Below, in pieces: positions 1-7,250 of a DNA stretch of 15,284 nucleotides. The notes beneath the pieces were generated by a model, which searched no databases, was not told the DNA's origin, and was given only the letters and a program-made list of their open reading frames with translations. Location: positions 1 to 15,284 of the forward strand of contig JBBRWV010000092.1 in assembly GCA_038248985.1 (NCBI GenBank). The letters run 5' to 3'. Position 1 is the first letter of the stretch; each line of letters opens with the position of its first letter. Origin of the DNA: JBBRWV01 sp038248985 (lineage in GTDB: Bacteria > Planctomycetota > Phycisphaerae > WQYP01). Both the position numbers and the translations under genes were made by a program.

Positions 1-2
1 AT

Positions 3-206
3 CGTTTGCACCTTCTGCGGCCTGTCGCGCCGCAGCGCGACCCGTGGTACAACAAAAAGGACGTGACATTCAGCGACGCGATCGCGGCGGTGCGGCGTTT
101 GTGCTGGAACGAGGTTTTGGCACAGCCCATGAAACATGCGGGTGTTGCAAAACTCCCGAGACAATTACAGCTCACGCTGCTGGATCAACTTTGCCGCGCC
201 GCGTGA
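3..206 (+). mobile_element. C-terminal end of a DDE-type transposase (5' end outside window)
   Basis: The frame is open from the left edge to a TGA at 204-206, so this is the last ~67 codons of a longer gene. The residues RDPWYNKKDVTFSDAIAAVR followed by a tryptophan resemble the C-terminal tail common in transposases of planctomycete and verrucomicrobial insertion sequences (a 'RDPWY..K...TFSDALA.VRR..W' pattern, from memory; IS family not assigned). The catalytic core would lie off the window. Base composition is G-rich on this strand (C13/G24 in 61-120), opposite to the rest of the window, which fits a mobile origin. It lies next to a kdpE remnant. An initiation TTG inside the frame at 6 is not credible as a real start. 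Moderate confidence that it is a transposase; low confidence in any family. Confidence 0.5.
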
Positions 207-325
207 GCCTCAAAAATGGCAAAAGTCGAGCTGAGGACGATTGAAGGATTTTCACATTCCTTCGGTTTACCGCCGTTACCTTCGGTTGCGGTGTTTTGCT
301 GCGGCGGATTTTGGGGTGTTTTTTT
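207..325 (+). other. Junction between transposase end and kdpE remnant
   Basis: No gene is visible here. This stretch should contain the right end of the insertion sequence if the upstream frame is a transposase, but I could not identify a terminal inverted repeat without the left end. A 9-base direct repeat CCTTCGGTT occurs at 259-267 and 279-287. Around 311-325 a TGG GGT (Trp-Gly) in frame 3 and a run of seven T (319-325) precede the kdpE match. KdpE proteins usually have a Trp-Gly just before the conserved 'HYLRVYM' block, so decayed kdpE sequence may begin near 300. Confidence 0.3.
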
Positions 326-469
326 GCCGCTGAAGCCCACGAAACGCATTACCTGCGCGTCTATATGAACCAGCTCCGCCGAAAAATTGAGCCCGACCCC
401 GCGCAGCCCAAATACCTGATCACCGAACCCGGCGTGGGATATCGATTGCTGGATGACCTCGCCAAGTGA
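326..469 (+). pseudogene. kdpE: kdpE-type response regulator, C-terminal fragment only
   Basis: Frame 2 encodes ETHYLRVYMNQLRRKIEP, then a DP..P.YLITEPGVGYRL stretch, and ends in TGA at 467-469. This is the end of the OmpR/PhoB-type winged helix (recognition helix plus C-terminal hairpin), and its wording is typical of KdpE, the response regulator of the high-affinity potassium ATPase operon kdpFABC. Only about 45 residues of a ~230-residue protein remain. The receiver domain, the conserved aspartate and the start of the DNA-binding domain are absent. The reading upstream of 326 does not continue as KdpE in this frame. The fragment follows a transposase end, so insertion or deletion at the element border is the likely cause. 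No kdpD or kdpFABC is seen in the window. It could still be the true end of a gene whose 5' part lies beyond an intact insertion to the left. Confidence 0.7.
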
Positions 470-473
470 CAAG

Positions 474-493
474 TCAAGATCACTCGATCTTGA
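474..493. terminator. Perfect 8-bp inverted repeat after kdpE stop
   Basis: TCAAGATC (474-481), loop ACTC, GATCTTGA (486-493). It begins 5 bases after the kdpE stop and overlaps the stop codon (480-482) of the possible convergent membrane-protein remnant, a position expected for a bidirectional terminator. There is no T-run on either side and only three of eight pairs are G-C, so intrinsic termination is unproven. Confidence 0.35.
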
Positions 494-671
494 ATGTGGC
501 GTCCGGTGCCTTGATCGCCGCCCTTCGGGGAATAGTGATGATCTGCAACGCCATCGCGATGGCCACGATCAAGATCGTTGGCCAAAATGACCGATGAAGC
601 AGGGCCACGACCAGCCCAAAAAAGGAAACCGCCTCACACCCAGCCTCACGATCACTGCACCCAATCCATAT
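480..671 (-). pseudogene. Possible C-terminal remnant of a membrane protein, convergent to kdpE
   Basis: The minus-strand frame ending in TGA at 480-482 reads as two plausible hydrophobic helices (VSFFGLVVALL and PTILIVAIAMALQIITI) followed by a basic turn (PRR) and a polar tail. That is the normal arrangement for the end of an inner-membrane protein. Upstream the frame closes at a TGA (672-674) and it has no convincing start, so at most a fragment survives. In the neighbouring minus-strand frame the residues YGLGAVIVRLGVR lie just upstream and could be the preceding helix, joined by a frameshift near 625-640. I do not recognise the family. It may be chance coding on the complementary strand; low confidence. 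Confidence 0.3.
551..583. repeat. Adjacent palindrome and near-perfect hairpin
   Basis: CCATCGCGATGG at 551-562 is a perfect 12-base palindrome. It shares its last GG with a hairpin whose arms are GGCCACGATC (561-570) and GATCGTTGGCC (573-583), pairing with a single bulged base and a 2-base centre. They lie inside the possible minus-strand membrane-protein remnant, where they could be accidental, or they could be binding or recombination sites in a decayed region. Confidence 0.35.
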
Positions 672-691
672 TCACCTTACGAGGGATACAG

Positions 692-1462
692 ATGTTTAAT
701 CTCCGCAGCCATCTCGCCATCGGGAAAATGACCGTCCTGCTCGCGTTCGTCTGGATCCTCGGCGGGTGCCGCCTCTACGAACCGCCCCGCTATGACCGCC
801 TCACCTTCGCCCCCGGCGCACCGCAAACCCGCGTCCTCATGATCGGTGACAGCCTCACCTACTACAATGACCTCCCCGGCCTGCTCCAGCAATTCTCCGC
901 CGCAGAAAAAGCCCCCGTCTACATCGAGCAAATCACCTTCCCGCTCGCCTCGCTGAAAAACCACTGGAAGGGTAACAAAGCCGTCGAGCGCATTCGCCAG
1001 GGCCGTTTCGATTACGTCATCCTGCAGGATTTCAGCCGCAAACCCGTCACCGACCCGCAGGATTGCCTCCTCTACTTCAGCAAGTTCGATCAGGAAATCA
1101 AAAACAGCGGTGCCAAAACCATCGTCTTCCAGAACTGGACCCGCCGCGACCTCGAAAAAGATTATCCCGCGCTCGTCCATACCTACGGCCTGATCATTGA
1201 CCGCACCCATGCCCAGTTCGCCCCCATCGGCGCCGCCTGGAAACTCTGCGCCGACCGCCGATCCGACATCCAGTTGCTGCTCGATGACCGCCACCCCACC
1301 GAGGCCGGATCCTACCTTGCCGCCTGCGTTCTCTATCGTACCCTCTATCACCAACCCGCCTCCGCGCTGCCCGCCCAACTGCCCGGCCCCAAGCTGCCGG
1401 AGAACGTGCGGATGGCCCTCCGCACCATCGCCGATCGGGCGGCCACCCGACCCACCCCATAA
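692..1462 (+). CDS. SGNH/GDSL-type hydrolase, lipoprotein
   Basis: A 256-residue protein predicted to be an exported, lipid-anchored SGNH-fold esterase or acylhydrolase; substrate unknown. The start at 692 is chosen because GAGGGA (681-686) sits 5 bases upstream and because it places a lipoprotein signal at the N terminus: hydrophobic stretch 13-25 and lipobox LGGC with Cys26. The nucleophile block is MIGDSLTYYN with Ser54. The catalytic Asp-x-x-His block is DDRHPTEAGSY (Asp198, His201). The block between them, YVILQDFS (108-115), matches the 'VVLQEQS' variant of the family rather than the classic GxND. Length is normal for a single-domain SGNH protein. It is followed after 44 bases by the frameshifted small lipoprotein gene, so the two probably form one transcript. 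A longer reading from 578 is open but has no ribosome site or signal peptide. Confidence 0.85.
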   Translation: MFNLRSHLAIGKMTVLLAFVWILGGCRLYEPPRYDRLTFAPGAPQTRVLMIGDSLTYYNDLPGLLQQFSAAEKAPVYIEQITFPLASLKNHWKGNKAVERIRQGRFDYVILQDFSRKPVTDPQDCLLYFSKFDQEIKNSGAKTIVFQNWTRRDLEKDYPALVHTYGLIIDRTHAQFAPIGAAWKLCADRRSDIQLLLDDRHPTEAGSYLAACVLYRTLYHQPASALPAQLPGPKLPENVRMALRTIADRAATRPTP

Positions 1463-1506
1463 GCCCGCCCGTAGCCTGCGCTGGAACACACGCGGGAGAA
1501 AATGCC

Positions 1507-1964
1507 ATGTTGAAGCCCCGACTCCTGCTCGCGTCCGCCGCCTTCCTCGCCGCCGCCTCCGCGCTTATCGGGTCCCCACTGCTGAGCGGCTGCGGACTCC
1601 TCACCGCCGGCGTCTCAGTCCCCGCGGCCTTTGCCCAAAACGGCGACCTCGGCCTCAAAGACACCATCGTCGATGACCAGGGCGCGCCCGTCGATGACGT
1701 GCTCGTCAGCGTCAAACGCGAGTACTACCTCTGGCATGCCGATTCCAGCTATCCCGAATATGACCCGCAAACGCGGCTGGCCAATCGCACCTTCGACGTG
1801 CCCCAGCGCCGCAGCCCGCGAATGGGTCTTCACCTTCCGCAAGGCCTCCCCGCGACCTCTATGGCTGGTCCCGCGAACACACCATTACGGTCTCCCAGGA
1901 TGCCCTCACCCTTCCACACCGGTTTCCGGGCCGCAGAATAATACTTCCTGAAACGCCGAATTGA
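1507..1964 (+). pseudogene. Small exported protein with carboxypeptidase-regulatory-like domain, two frameshifts
   Basis: The gene starts at ATG 1507 (GGGAGAA at 1494-1500; another ATG, at 1502, is out of frame). The N terminus is an export signal with either a lipobox LSGC (Cys29) or a signal-peptidase I site after AFA (residue 43). Residues ~50-100 (DTIVDDQGAPVDDVLVSVK and on) look like the start of a carboxypeptidase-regulatory-like beta-sandwich. The protein sense then moves from frame 1 to frame 2 (REWVFTFRKAS) and to frame 3 (DLYGWSREHTITVSQ), ending at TGA 1962-1964. Removing one C from the run 1801-1804 and one from 1848-1851 gives a continuous reading of 151 residues through all three pieces. 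As sequenced, frame 1 ends at 1941 with a nonsense tail. Either two homopolymer sequencing errors or a recently broken gene. Partner of the upstream SGNH lipoprotein. Confidence 0.65.
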
Positions 1965-2099
1965 AGAGCGACCAGCGCAGGAATTGTGCTGCTCATTCCG
2001 CAATAATCAACGCCGTCAACGTTAGACAACCATGGCGCAAACTCCTATCCTGCGCCCTCTCACTCCTGTCTTCTGGTACTCCAATCTAAGGAATTCGCG

Positions 2100-5000
2100 A
2101 TGACACACCTTCCTTCGTCACCCGCTAACCGCCTCCTGAGCTGGTTCTGCGGCCTCGCCCTCCTCGTCCTCTCCGCCAACACCCTCCACGCCCAACAATC
2201 CAACAACACCGCCCTCCACACCGTCCCTGTTCCCAAAGCCGTCGTCGTCGACGGCAAGCTCGACGACTGGGATCTCTCCGGCCAGTTCGAAGCCTTCGCC
2301 AACTACCGCACCCGCAACACCTATTCTGTCCGCGTCGCCGCCATGTACGACGACCAGAACCTCTACCTCTCCATCGTCTGGCGCGACCCCACCCCCCTGC
2401 AAAATAACGTCAATGCCGAGTTCGAAGTCGGCTCCGGCTGGAAAAGCGATTGCGTCCAGCTCCGCATGAAAACCGACATCCCCATCAGCCTCGATTGCTG
2501 GTACTCCACCACCGCCCAAAAATCCGTCATCAACATCAATTACGGATCTTTCCAAGGCAAATCCCCCGTTACCCAAGACAAAATGCAGCAGAACACCAAG
2601 CCCAACGCCCTCGACCTCGGCGCCCAGGAAGCCTTCACCGTCGGCGAAGACGGCAAAAGCTACACCCAGGAAATCGCCCTCCCCTGGAAACTCATCACCG
2701 GCGCCAACATCCTCTTCAAAGACACCCAGAAGCCCGTCAGCGCCCGCACCTCCTACAAACCCGGCGAACAGTTCCAAATGGGCATGGAGTTCCTCTGGGG
2801 CGGCCCCGACGGCCGCACCTTCCCCATCCACCGCTACGCCGATCTCGTCCGCCAGGCCGGTGCCAGCCGCGAATTCTTCTGGGATGCCGAGAATGACTGG
2901 GGTCCGGTCATCCTCGAAAAAACCGGCAACCTCAAGCTCCCCGCCCCTGACTACACCATCCTCGCCGGCGCTTACCTGCAAAAATCCGAAGGCCCCATCG
3001 CCCTCAATTACACCATGCCCTTCGACGGCTTCGCCACCCTCGTCATCGAAAACGATAAAGGCCAACGCGTCAAAAATCTCGCCGGCATGGCCCAACGCGC
3101 CAAAGGCCCGCAAACCGATTTCTGGGATTGCACCGATGAGCGCGGCCGTCTCGTGGAACCCGGCAAGTACCGCTTCCGCGGCCTCGTCCACCAAGGCATC
3201 GACCCCGTCTACGAAGCCACCTACGGCACCCCCGGCAGCCCGCCTTGGGACACCGGTGACGGCTCCGGCGCCTGGCTCAGCGATCACACCTCCCCCCGCA
3301 CCGTTGCCGCTGGCAAAGACATGATGGTCCTCGGCTCCGAACGTGGCGAGTCCGGCTACTCCATCATCGGCGTCGATCCCGCCACCGGCCGCAAAAAATG
3401 GGGCGATCGCACCCTCGCCGGCGTCAGCTCCGTCGTCGCTGACGACCAATACGCCTACATCCACCTCAACGCCTGGGATGTCTCCTCCGCCCTGGCCCGC
3501 CTCGAACTCAAAACCGGCAGATACGCCCCCTTCATCACCGCCCAAGGCTCCCAGCTTCGCGTCTCCGTCCCCAAACCCGAAAACCCCGATGCCCCCCCGC
3601 CCGATCCGAAAAAACCGCCCAGCAAACAACCCTACACTCCCAACATCGCCCTGGGCACTGATCGCATCGCCATCCCCCTCGATGGCAAAGTCCTCCGCTT
3701 CTATGACAAAAAAACCGCGGCTCTCCTCCTCGAAATGCCCGTCTCCGGCCTCGGTGTCGTCGCCACCAACTCCGCCGGTGAATTCTTCGCCTGGACCGAC
3801 AAAACCATCGCCAAACTCGTTGCTGGAAAATTCCAGCCCGTCATCACCAAAGATCTCCCCGAATGGGCCTCCGGCATGACCATCGACGCCGAAGGCCGGT
3901 TCTTCCTCTCCGACCACAAAACCCAGCAAGTCCGCGTCTATGACAAGGCCGGCAAGTTCCTCAACACCATCGGTGTCGACGGCGGGCGCCAACTCGGCAA
4001 GTGGAACCCCAACGCCCTCAAAAACCCCATGGGCCTCGCCGTCGATCCTTCCGGCAGCCTCTGGGTCGCTGAAGAAGACAGTTCACCCCGCCGTTACTCG
4101 CTCTGGTCCGCCGATGGCAAATTTCTCAAGGACTACATCGGACCCACCGGCTACGGCGGCACCGGCGCCAATGCCGATCCCGACGACAAAACCCGCGTCT
4201 TCGGCTCCGGCTGCGAATGGAAACTCGATTACGCCACCAACAAAGCCACCGTCGTCGCCGTCCTCGGTGAAGTCTCCGGCGAACTCCTCAAACATGATGG
4301 CAAAGAATACATCATGAACCGCAGCGGCCGGCTATACCTGCGCGTGGGCGACAAGATGAAGTTCGTCGCCGCCGCCGGCTCGGTCGACGTCAAAGACTAC
4401 GGCAACGTCACGGACATCGCCCTGCCCGTAGCGCCCGGTGGCACCCACGGCTACGCCAACATCTCTTATGTCTGGACCGACCTCAACGACGACGGCATCT
4501 CCACCCCCGACGAAGTCGTCACCGGCTCCCCCTGGACCGGCTGGAAAGAATTCAAATATCCCATCGGTATCTGCGGCTACTTCGGCGGCTACTGGCTCGA
4601 TGAAAAATTCAACGCCTATGGCGAAGGCCGCGAAAGCTTCGGCGCTTACGGCGGCCGGGGTTTCCAGATCACCAAGATGCCGCTCAAAGGCTGGACCAAA
4701 GGCGGCGCGCCCATTTGGGACCCGTCCAAGCAGATCCTCATCAATGACAAGGCCGGCTGGGGCGGCTGCACGTATCTGCCCAGCAACGGAACCTTCATCG
4801 CCGACCTCAATTGCTTCAAGGATAACGGCGAGTTCCTGTGGTCCTACCCCGATCGCTGGTACGGCGTCCACGCCTCCCACAACGCCCCCATCCCCGACCG
4901 CGATGACACCCTCATCGGCACCCTCGGATGCATCGGACGCGCCCAAACCAACGTCGGCACCGTCTTCGCCATGAACTCCAACATGGGGCGCATGTACCTC

Positions 5001-6005
5001 ATGACCACCGACGGACTCTTCGTCGCCAGCGTCTTCCAGGATTGCCGCCTCGGCTCCGACCCCTGGCCCAACTCCGCCACCGTTGGCACCCCCCTCGGAG
5101 GCGTCACCATGGGCTCCGAATGGTTCGGCGGTCACTTCTTCAAAGCTGAAAAAACCAACGAGTTCTACCTCATCGCCGGCTTCACCGCCTACAACATGAT
5201 CAAACTCAACGGTATGAATACGCTCCAGGCCCTCTCCGGCAACGCCCTCGAAGTCACCTCCAAAGAGCTCCTCGCCTCCCAGGAAATGGCCCGCGCTCGC
5301 CTCGCCAAAACCCCACCGGTCAACACCAAACTCGTCCTGGCCACCGCCACCCCCGCCCTCGATGGCAATCTCACCGGCTTCGAAAAAGAGTCCTTCGTCG
5401 GCTTCAGCGACGGCCCCTACAAAATCAAGGCCGCTCTCGCCAACGATAAAGAAAACCTCTACGTCGCCTTCGATGTCGCTGGCGATGACAATCCCATGGT
5501 CAACGGCGGAAAAGACGTTCAGCAACTCTTCGTCACCGGAGACTCCGTCAACGTCAACCTCCGCACCAACCCTGCGGGCAAAGTCGTCGGCGACGCCGCC
5601 ATCGGCGATATCCGCTTGCTCATCACCAATTTTGAGGGCAAGCCCACCGCCGTCCTCTACCGCTTCAAAGTCGCCCAAGGCGCAGCCCCCGTGAAGTTCA
5701 CCTGCCCCTGGCGCGACTACACGGTGGACAAGGTCGAAGTCCTCACCGACGCCAAAATCAAAATCACCAAACGCCAAAACGGCTACATCCTCGAGGCCGC
5801 CGTTCCCCTCGCCACCCTCGGCTTCGCCCCCGAAGCCGGCAAATCCTACAAGGCCGATCTCGGTGTGATCTTCTCCGATGCCAAGGGCGACAACCGCGCC
5901 GCCCGCGTCTACTGGCACAACAAAGGCACCGGCCTCGTCGCCGACGTCCCCGGCGAAATCATGCCCGAAGTCGCCTCCTGGGGCACCGTCCTCAAGGCCC
6001 CCTAA
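2100..6005 (+). CDS. Large exported protein: CBM9-like, FlgD-like, beta-propeller, CBM9-like
   Basis: A 1301-residue secreted protein of unknown substrate, probably binding polysaccharide or acting in an extracellular complex. AAGGA (2088-2092) stands 7 bases before the ATG. Signal peptide: residues 1-31, cleavage after LHA. Residues ~40-275 form a CBM9/DOMON-like sandwich (VDGKLDDWDLS, then DDQNLYLSIVW). Residues ~295-375 resemble the FlgD Ig-like fold (ALNYTMPFDGFATLVIENDK, then RLVEPGKYRFRGLVHQG). Residues ~390-1070 contain beta-propeller repeats, with clear NHL-type blades around 590-690 (GMTIDAEGRFFLSDHKTQQV; GLAVDPSGSLWVAEE). Residues ~1078-1298 form a second CBM9-like domain (LDGNLTGFEKE; DKENLYVAFDV). 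No catalytic motif was recognised. This architecture is common in Planctomycetota and Verrucomicrobiota. A strong terminator follows 31 bases after the stop, so it ends a transcript; the 135 bases upstream hold no convincing promoter, so it may belong with the preceding lipoprotein genes. Confidence 0.85.
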   Translation: MTHLPSSPANRLLSWFCGLALLVLSANTLHAQQSNNTALHTVPVPKAVVVDGKLDDWDLSGQFEAFANYRTRNTYSVRVAAMYDDQNLYLSIVWRDPTPLQNNVNAEFEVGSGWKSDCVQLRMKTDIPISLDCWYSTTAQKSVININYGSFQGKSPVTQDKMQQNTKPNALDLGAQEAFTVGEDGKSYTQEIALPWKLITGANILFKDTQKPVSARTSYKPGEQFQMGMEFLWGGPDGRTFPIHRYADLVRQAGASREFFWDAENDWGPVILEKTGNLKLPAPDYTILAGAYLQKSEGPIALNYTMPFDGFATLVIENDKGQRVKNLAGMAQRAKGPQTDFWDCTDERGRLVEPGKYRFRGLVHQGIDPVYEATYGTPGSPPWDTGDGSGAWLSDHTSPRTVAAGKDMMVLGSERGESGYSIIGVDPATGRKKWGDRTLAGVSSVVADDQYAYIHLNAWDVSSALARLELKTGRYAPFITAQGSQLRVSVPKPENPDAPPPDPKKPPSKQPYTPNIALGTDRIAIPLDGKVLRFYDKKTAALLLEMPVSGLGVVATNSAGEFFAWTDKTIAKLVAGKFQPVITKDLPEWASGMTIDAEGRFFLSDHKTQQVRVYDKAGKFLNTIGVDGGRQLGKWNPNALKNPMGLAVDPSGSLWVAEEDSSPRRYSLWSADGKFLKDYIGPTGYGGTGANADPDDKTRVFGSGCEWKLDYATNKATVVAVLGEVSGELLKHDGKEYIMNRSGRLYLRVGDKMKFVAAAGSVDVKDYGNVTDIALPVAPGGTHGYANISYVWTDLNDDGISTPDEVVTGSPWTGWKEFKYPIGICGYFGGYWLDEKFNAYGEGRESFGAYGGRGFQITKMPLKGWTKGGAPIWDPSKQILINDKAGWGGCTYLPSNGTFIADLNCFKDNGEFLWSYPDRWYGVHASHNAPIPDRDDTLIGTLGCIGRAQTNVGTVFAMNSNMGRMYLMTTDGLFVASVFQDCRLGSDPWPNSATVGTPLGGVTMGSEWFGGHFFKAEKTNEFYLIAGFTAYNMIKLNGMNTLQALSGNALEVTSKELLASQEMARARLAKTPPVNTKLVLATATPALDGNLTGFEKESFVGFSDGPYKIKAALANDKENLYVAFDVAGDDNPMVNGGKDVQQLFVTGDSVNVNLRTNPAGKVVGDAAIGDIRLLITNFEGKPTAVLYRFKVAQGAAPVKFTCPWRDYTVDKVEVLTDAKIKITKRQNGYILEAAVPLATLGFAPEAGKSYKADLGVIFSDAKGDNRAARVYWHNKGTGLVADVPGEIMPEVASWGTVLKAP

Positions 6006-6036
6006 AAAACCCCCGCAACTTCCGTCGCAACCCACC

Positions 6037-6076
6037 GCCGCCCTCGTGCCCAAAACACGAGGGCGGCTTTCTTTTT
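6037..6076 (+). terminator. Rho-independent terminator after the 1301-residue protein gene
   Basis: Perfect 12-bp stem GCCGCCCTCGTG (6037-6048) and CACGAGGGCGGC (6056-6067), 7-base loop, then a T-rich tail TTTCTTTTT (6068-6076). It lies 31 bases after the stop at 6005. This is the clearest intrinsic terminator in the window. Confidence 0.93.
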
Positions 6077-6135
6077 GCAATCCCGTCCCCGCCGCATTTC
6101 TCGCATCCACTCCGACGCCTCGATAGACTGCCCGC

Positions 6136-6516
6136 ATGACCAGCACCCTCCACCACCCTCCCGTCCTCCTTCCTCACTCTCTCGCCGCCCGCTGGCGTCT
6201 CGGTTGCTGGATTGTCGCCGCCAGCCTCGCCCTGACTTTCCTCTACTTTGCCTGGTGGACCTTACAAGTCTTCGACGTCCCGGAACCCGGTTTCGTCACC
6301 CGCCATGACCTCCTATTCGCCCTCCTCGCCGGCCTGTGGTGCCTGGCCGAACACCTCCTCTGGCCCGCCGGTATCTGGCTCCTCACGTCCCCCACTCCCC
6401 CTTCAAACCCCCCAGAATCACCGCGAACGTTCGCCCGCTACGCGCTGCGCTCCCTCGCCCTCGCCAACGCCCTCACGCTCGTCCTCTTCCTCTCCCTGCT
6501 GCTGATCCTCCGCTAA
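6136..6516 (+). CDS. Small three-helix membrane protein, unknown
   Basis: 126 residues; family not recognised. Three hydrophobic segments at about 21-44, 58-84 and 104-125 suggest an inner-membrane protein whose helices lie between a short N-terminal arm and a Pro/Ser-rich loop (85-98). Aromatic residues (FAWW, 38-41; LWCLAEHLLWP, 67-77) edge the helices. No catalytic or transporter signature is visible. No good ribosome site precedes the ATG. The bases TAGACT at 6124-6129 lie 6 bases before it, so a leaderless or very short-leader transcript is possible. It starts a new unit after the terminator at 6037-6076, and the next gene follows after 15 bases, so the two are probably co-transcribed. 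Confidence 0.6.
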   Translation: MTSTLHHPPVLLPHSLAARWRLGCWIVAASLALTFLYFAWWTLQVFDVPEPGFVTRHDLLFALLAGLWCLAEHLLWPAGIWLLTSPTPPSNPPESPRTFARYALRSLALANALTLVLFLSLLLILR

Positions 6517-6531
6517 CACAACATCCCATCA

Positions 6532-6924
6532 ATGATGGAAGTCTTGGTCGCCGGTTTCACCATGCTCCTTCTCCTCCGCGCCTTGACCACGGCCGCCCTC
6601 GGCCTCTGGCTCGCCGCCATCACCCAATACCTCCGCCTGCCCACCCTCTCCTGGCAATGCGCCCTCATCGCGGTCTTCCTCCCCCTCGCCATCTGTCTCG
6701 CCCTCGTCACCTTCTTGATGATGAACTCTCCCGTTCTCACCTATCATCGCATCGCCTGCATAATCATCTGCCTCTTCCTCCTCTGGGCCATCCTCATCCT
6801 CCTTTTCCTCGCCCCCGCCATTCGCCAACTCCCCCATTCCAAGTCTCCGCCTTCGACCTCGCCCCCTCTCCTTGACTCCCATGCCTCCCAATTCCTCCTC
6901 CCTCGCCAATCTCCTAATAGGTAG
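6532..6924 (+). CDS. Second small three-helix membrane protein, unknown
   Basis: 130 residues; family not recognised. Hydrophobic segments at about 5-30, 42-64 and 72-96, followed by a polar Ser/Pro/His-rich tail (97-130) that probably lies in the cytoplasm. Two consecutive ATG codons (6532, 6535) can serve as start, and no strong ribosome site is visible. It is the same size and helix count as the gene 15 bases upstream, but residue identity between the two is not obvious by eye, so common descent is unproven. Likely translated with its neighbour and perhaps forms a complex with it. Sequence downstream becomes AT-rich at once. Confidence 0.55.
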   Translation: MMEVLVAGFTMLLLLRALTTAALGLWLAAITQYLRLPTLSWQCALIAVFLPLAICLALVTFLMMNSPVLTYHRIACIIICLFLLWAILILLFLAPAIRQLPHSKSPPSTSPPLLDSHASQFLLPRQSPNR

Positions 6925-7094
6925 TTTTTAATTTTCCCACCTAAAAATTCCCCCTTGCAATTTCCTGCTCCCACCCAAAAATCACCCCCTATTCTCTGTC
7001 CCTTGTGAGTTTTATAGGCTCCGTCGCCATTCGATTTCCCCTACATTCTTGCGATTCCCTTGCTTTACCTCACTACAATCACTTGCCACTTCAC

Positions 7095-7105
7095 CCCAAA
7101 TTGGG
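7095..7105. repeat. 11-base palindrome CCCAA-A-TTGGG
   Basis: CCCAA and TTGGG are exact inverted repeats around a single A. It lies 10 bases before the inverted repeat at 7116-7135, upstream of the HTH protein gene, and could be a second operator half or a chance palindrome. Confidence 0.35.
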
Positions 7106-7115
7106 AATAATCACT

Positions 7116-7135
7116 CGTTGCGACGTGTTGCAACG
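7116..7135. promoter_or_regulatory. Inverted repeat CGTTGC-N8-GCAACG, candidate operator
   Basis: Arms CGTTGC (7116-7121) and GCAACG (7130-7135) match exactly. The right arm overlaps the TTGCAA that would act as -35 of the promoter below, a usual position for a repressor. The downstream gene encodes an HTH protein, so autoregulation is the simplest reading. This is inference from position and symmetry only. Confidence 0.4.
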
Positions 7136-7157
7136 CCTCGTCGTTTTGTTTTATTCT
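7128..7157 (+). promoter_or_regulatory. Candidate sigma-70-type promoter for the HTH protein gene
   Basis: TTGCAA (7128-7133), an 18-base spacer, then TATTCT (7152-7157). Each hexamer matches 4 of 6 consensus positions. Transcription would start near 7164, giving a leader of ~87 bases before the ATG at 7251. Confidence 0.35.
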
Positions 7158-7250
7158 GTTGTTAGACTTCCAAGGGTCGTGCCCAGAATCGTTTTTTGTA
7201 AATCGTTTCTCCCACGCCGCCCGCTTCCTCCCTGTCACAGGAGCTTCCCC

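Larger units (their letters stand above)
6925..7250 (+). other. 326-base AT-richer leader before the DNA-binding protein gene
   Basis: No gene is supported. One reading is open through 7005-7250 in frame with the next gene, but its residues are not protein-like and a good ribosome site lies just before 7251. The stretch has A- and T-runs (e.g. TTTTTAATTTT near 6925) and lower GC than its surroundings. It holds a short palindrome (7095-7105), an inverted repeat (7116-7135) and a possible promoter, listed separately. The probable transcript leader is 80-90 bases long. Confidence 0.6.

Noticed and set aside
677..1489. Long minus-strand open frame opposite the SGNH gene
   Set aside because: Mirror of a C-rich coding strand: Gly/Val/Asp/Glu-rich, no domain, no ribosome site; the + strand frame has lipobox and catalytic residues.
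2118..3992. Minus-strand open frame of 624 codons (and a 604-codon one at 4332-6146)
   Set aside because: Open only because the + strand uses NNC codons; residues are low-complexity Gly/Asp/Val/Glu. The + strand protein has signal peptide and domains.
7005..7250. N-terminal extension of the HTH protein from 7005
   Set aside because: Residues are not protein-like, and AGGAG sits correctly before ATG 7251.
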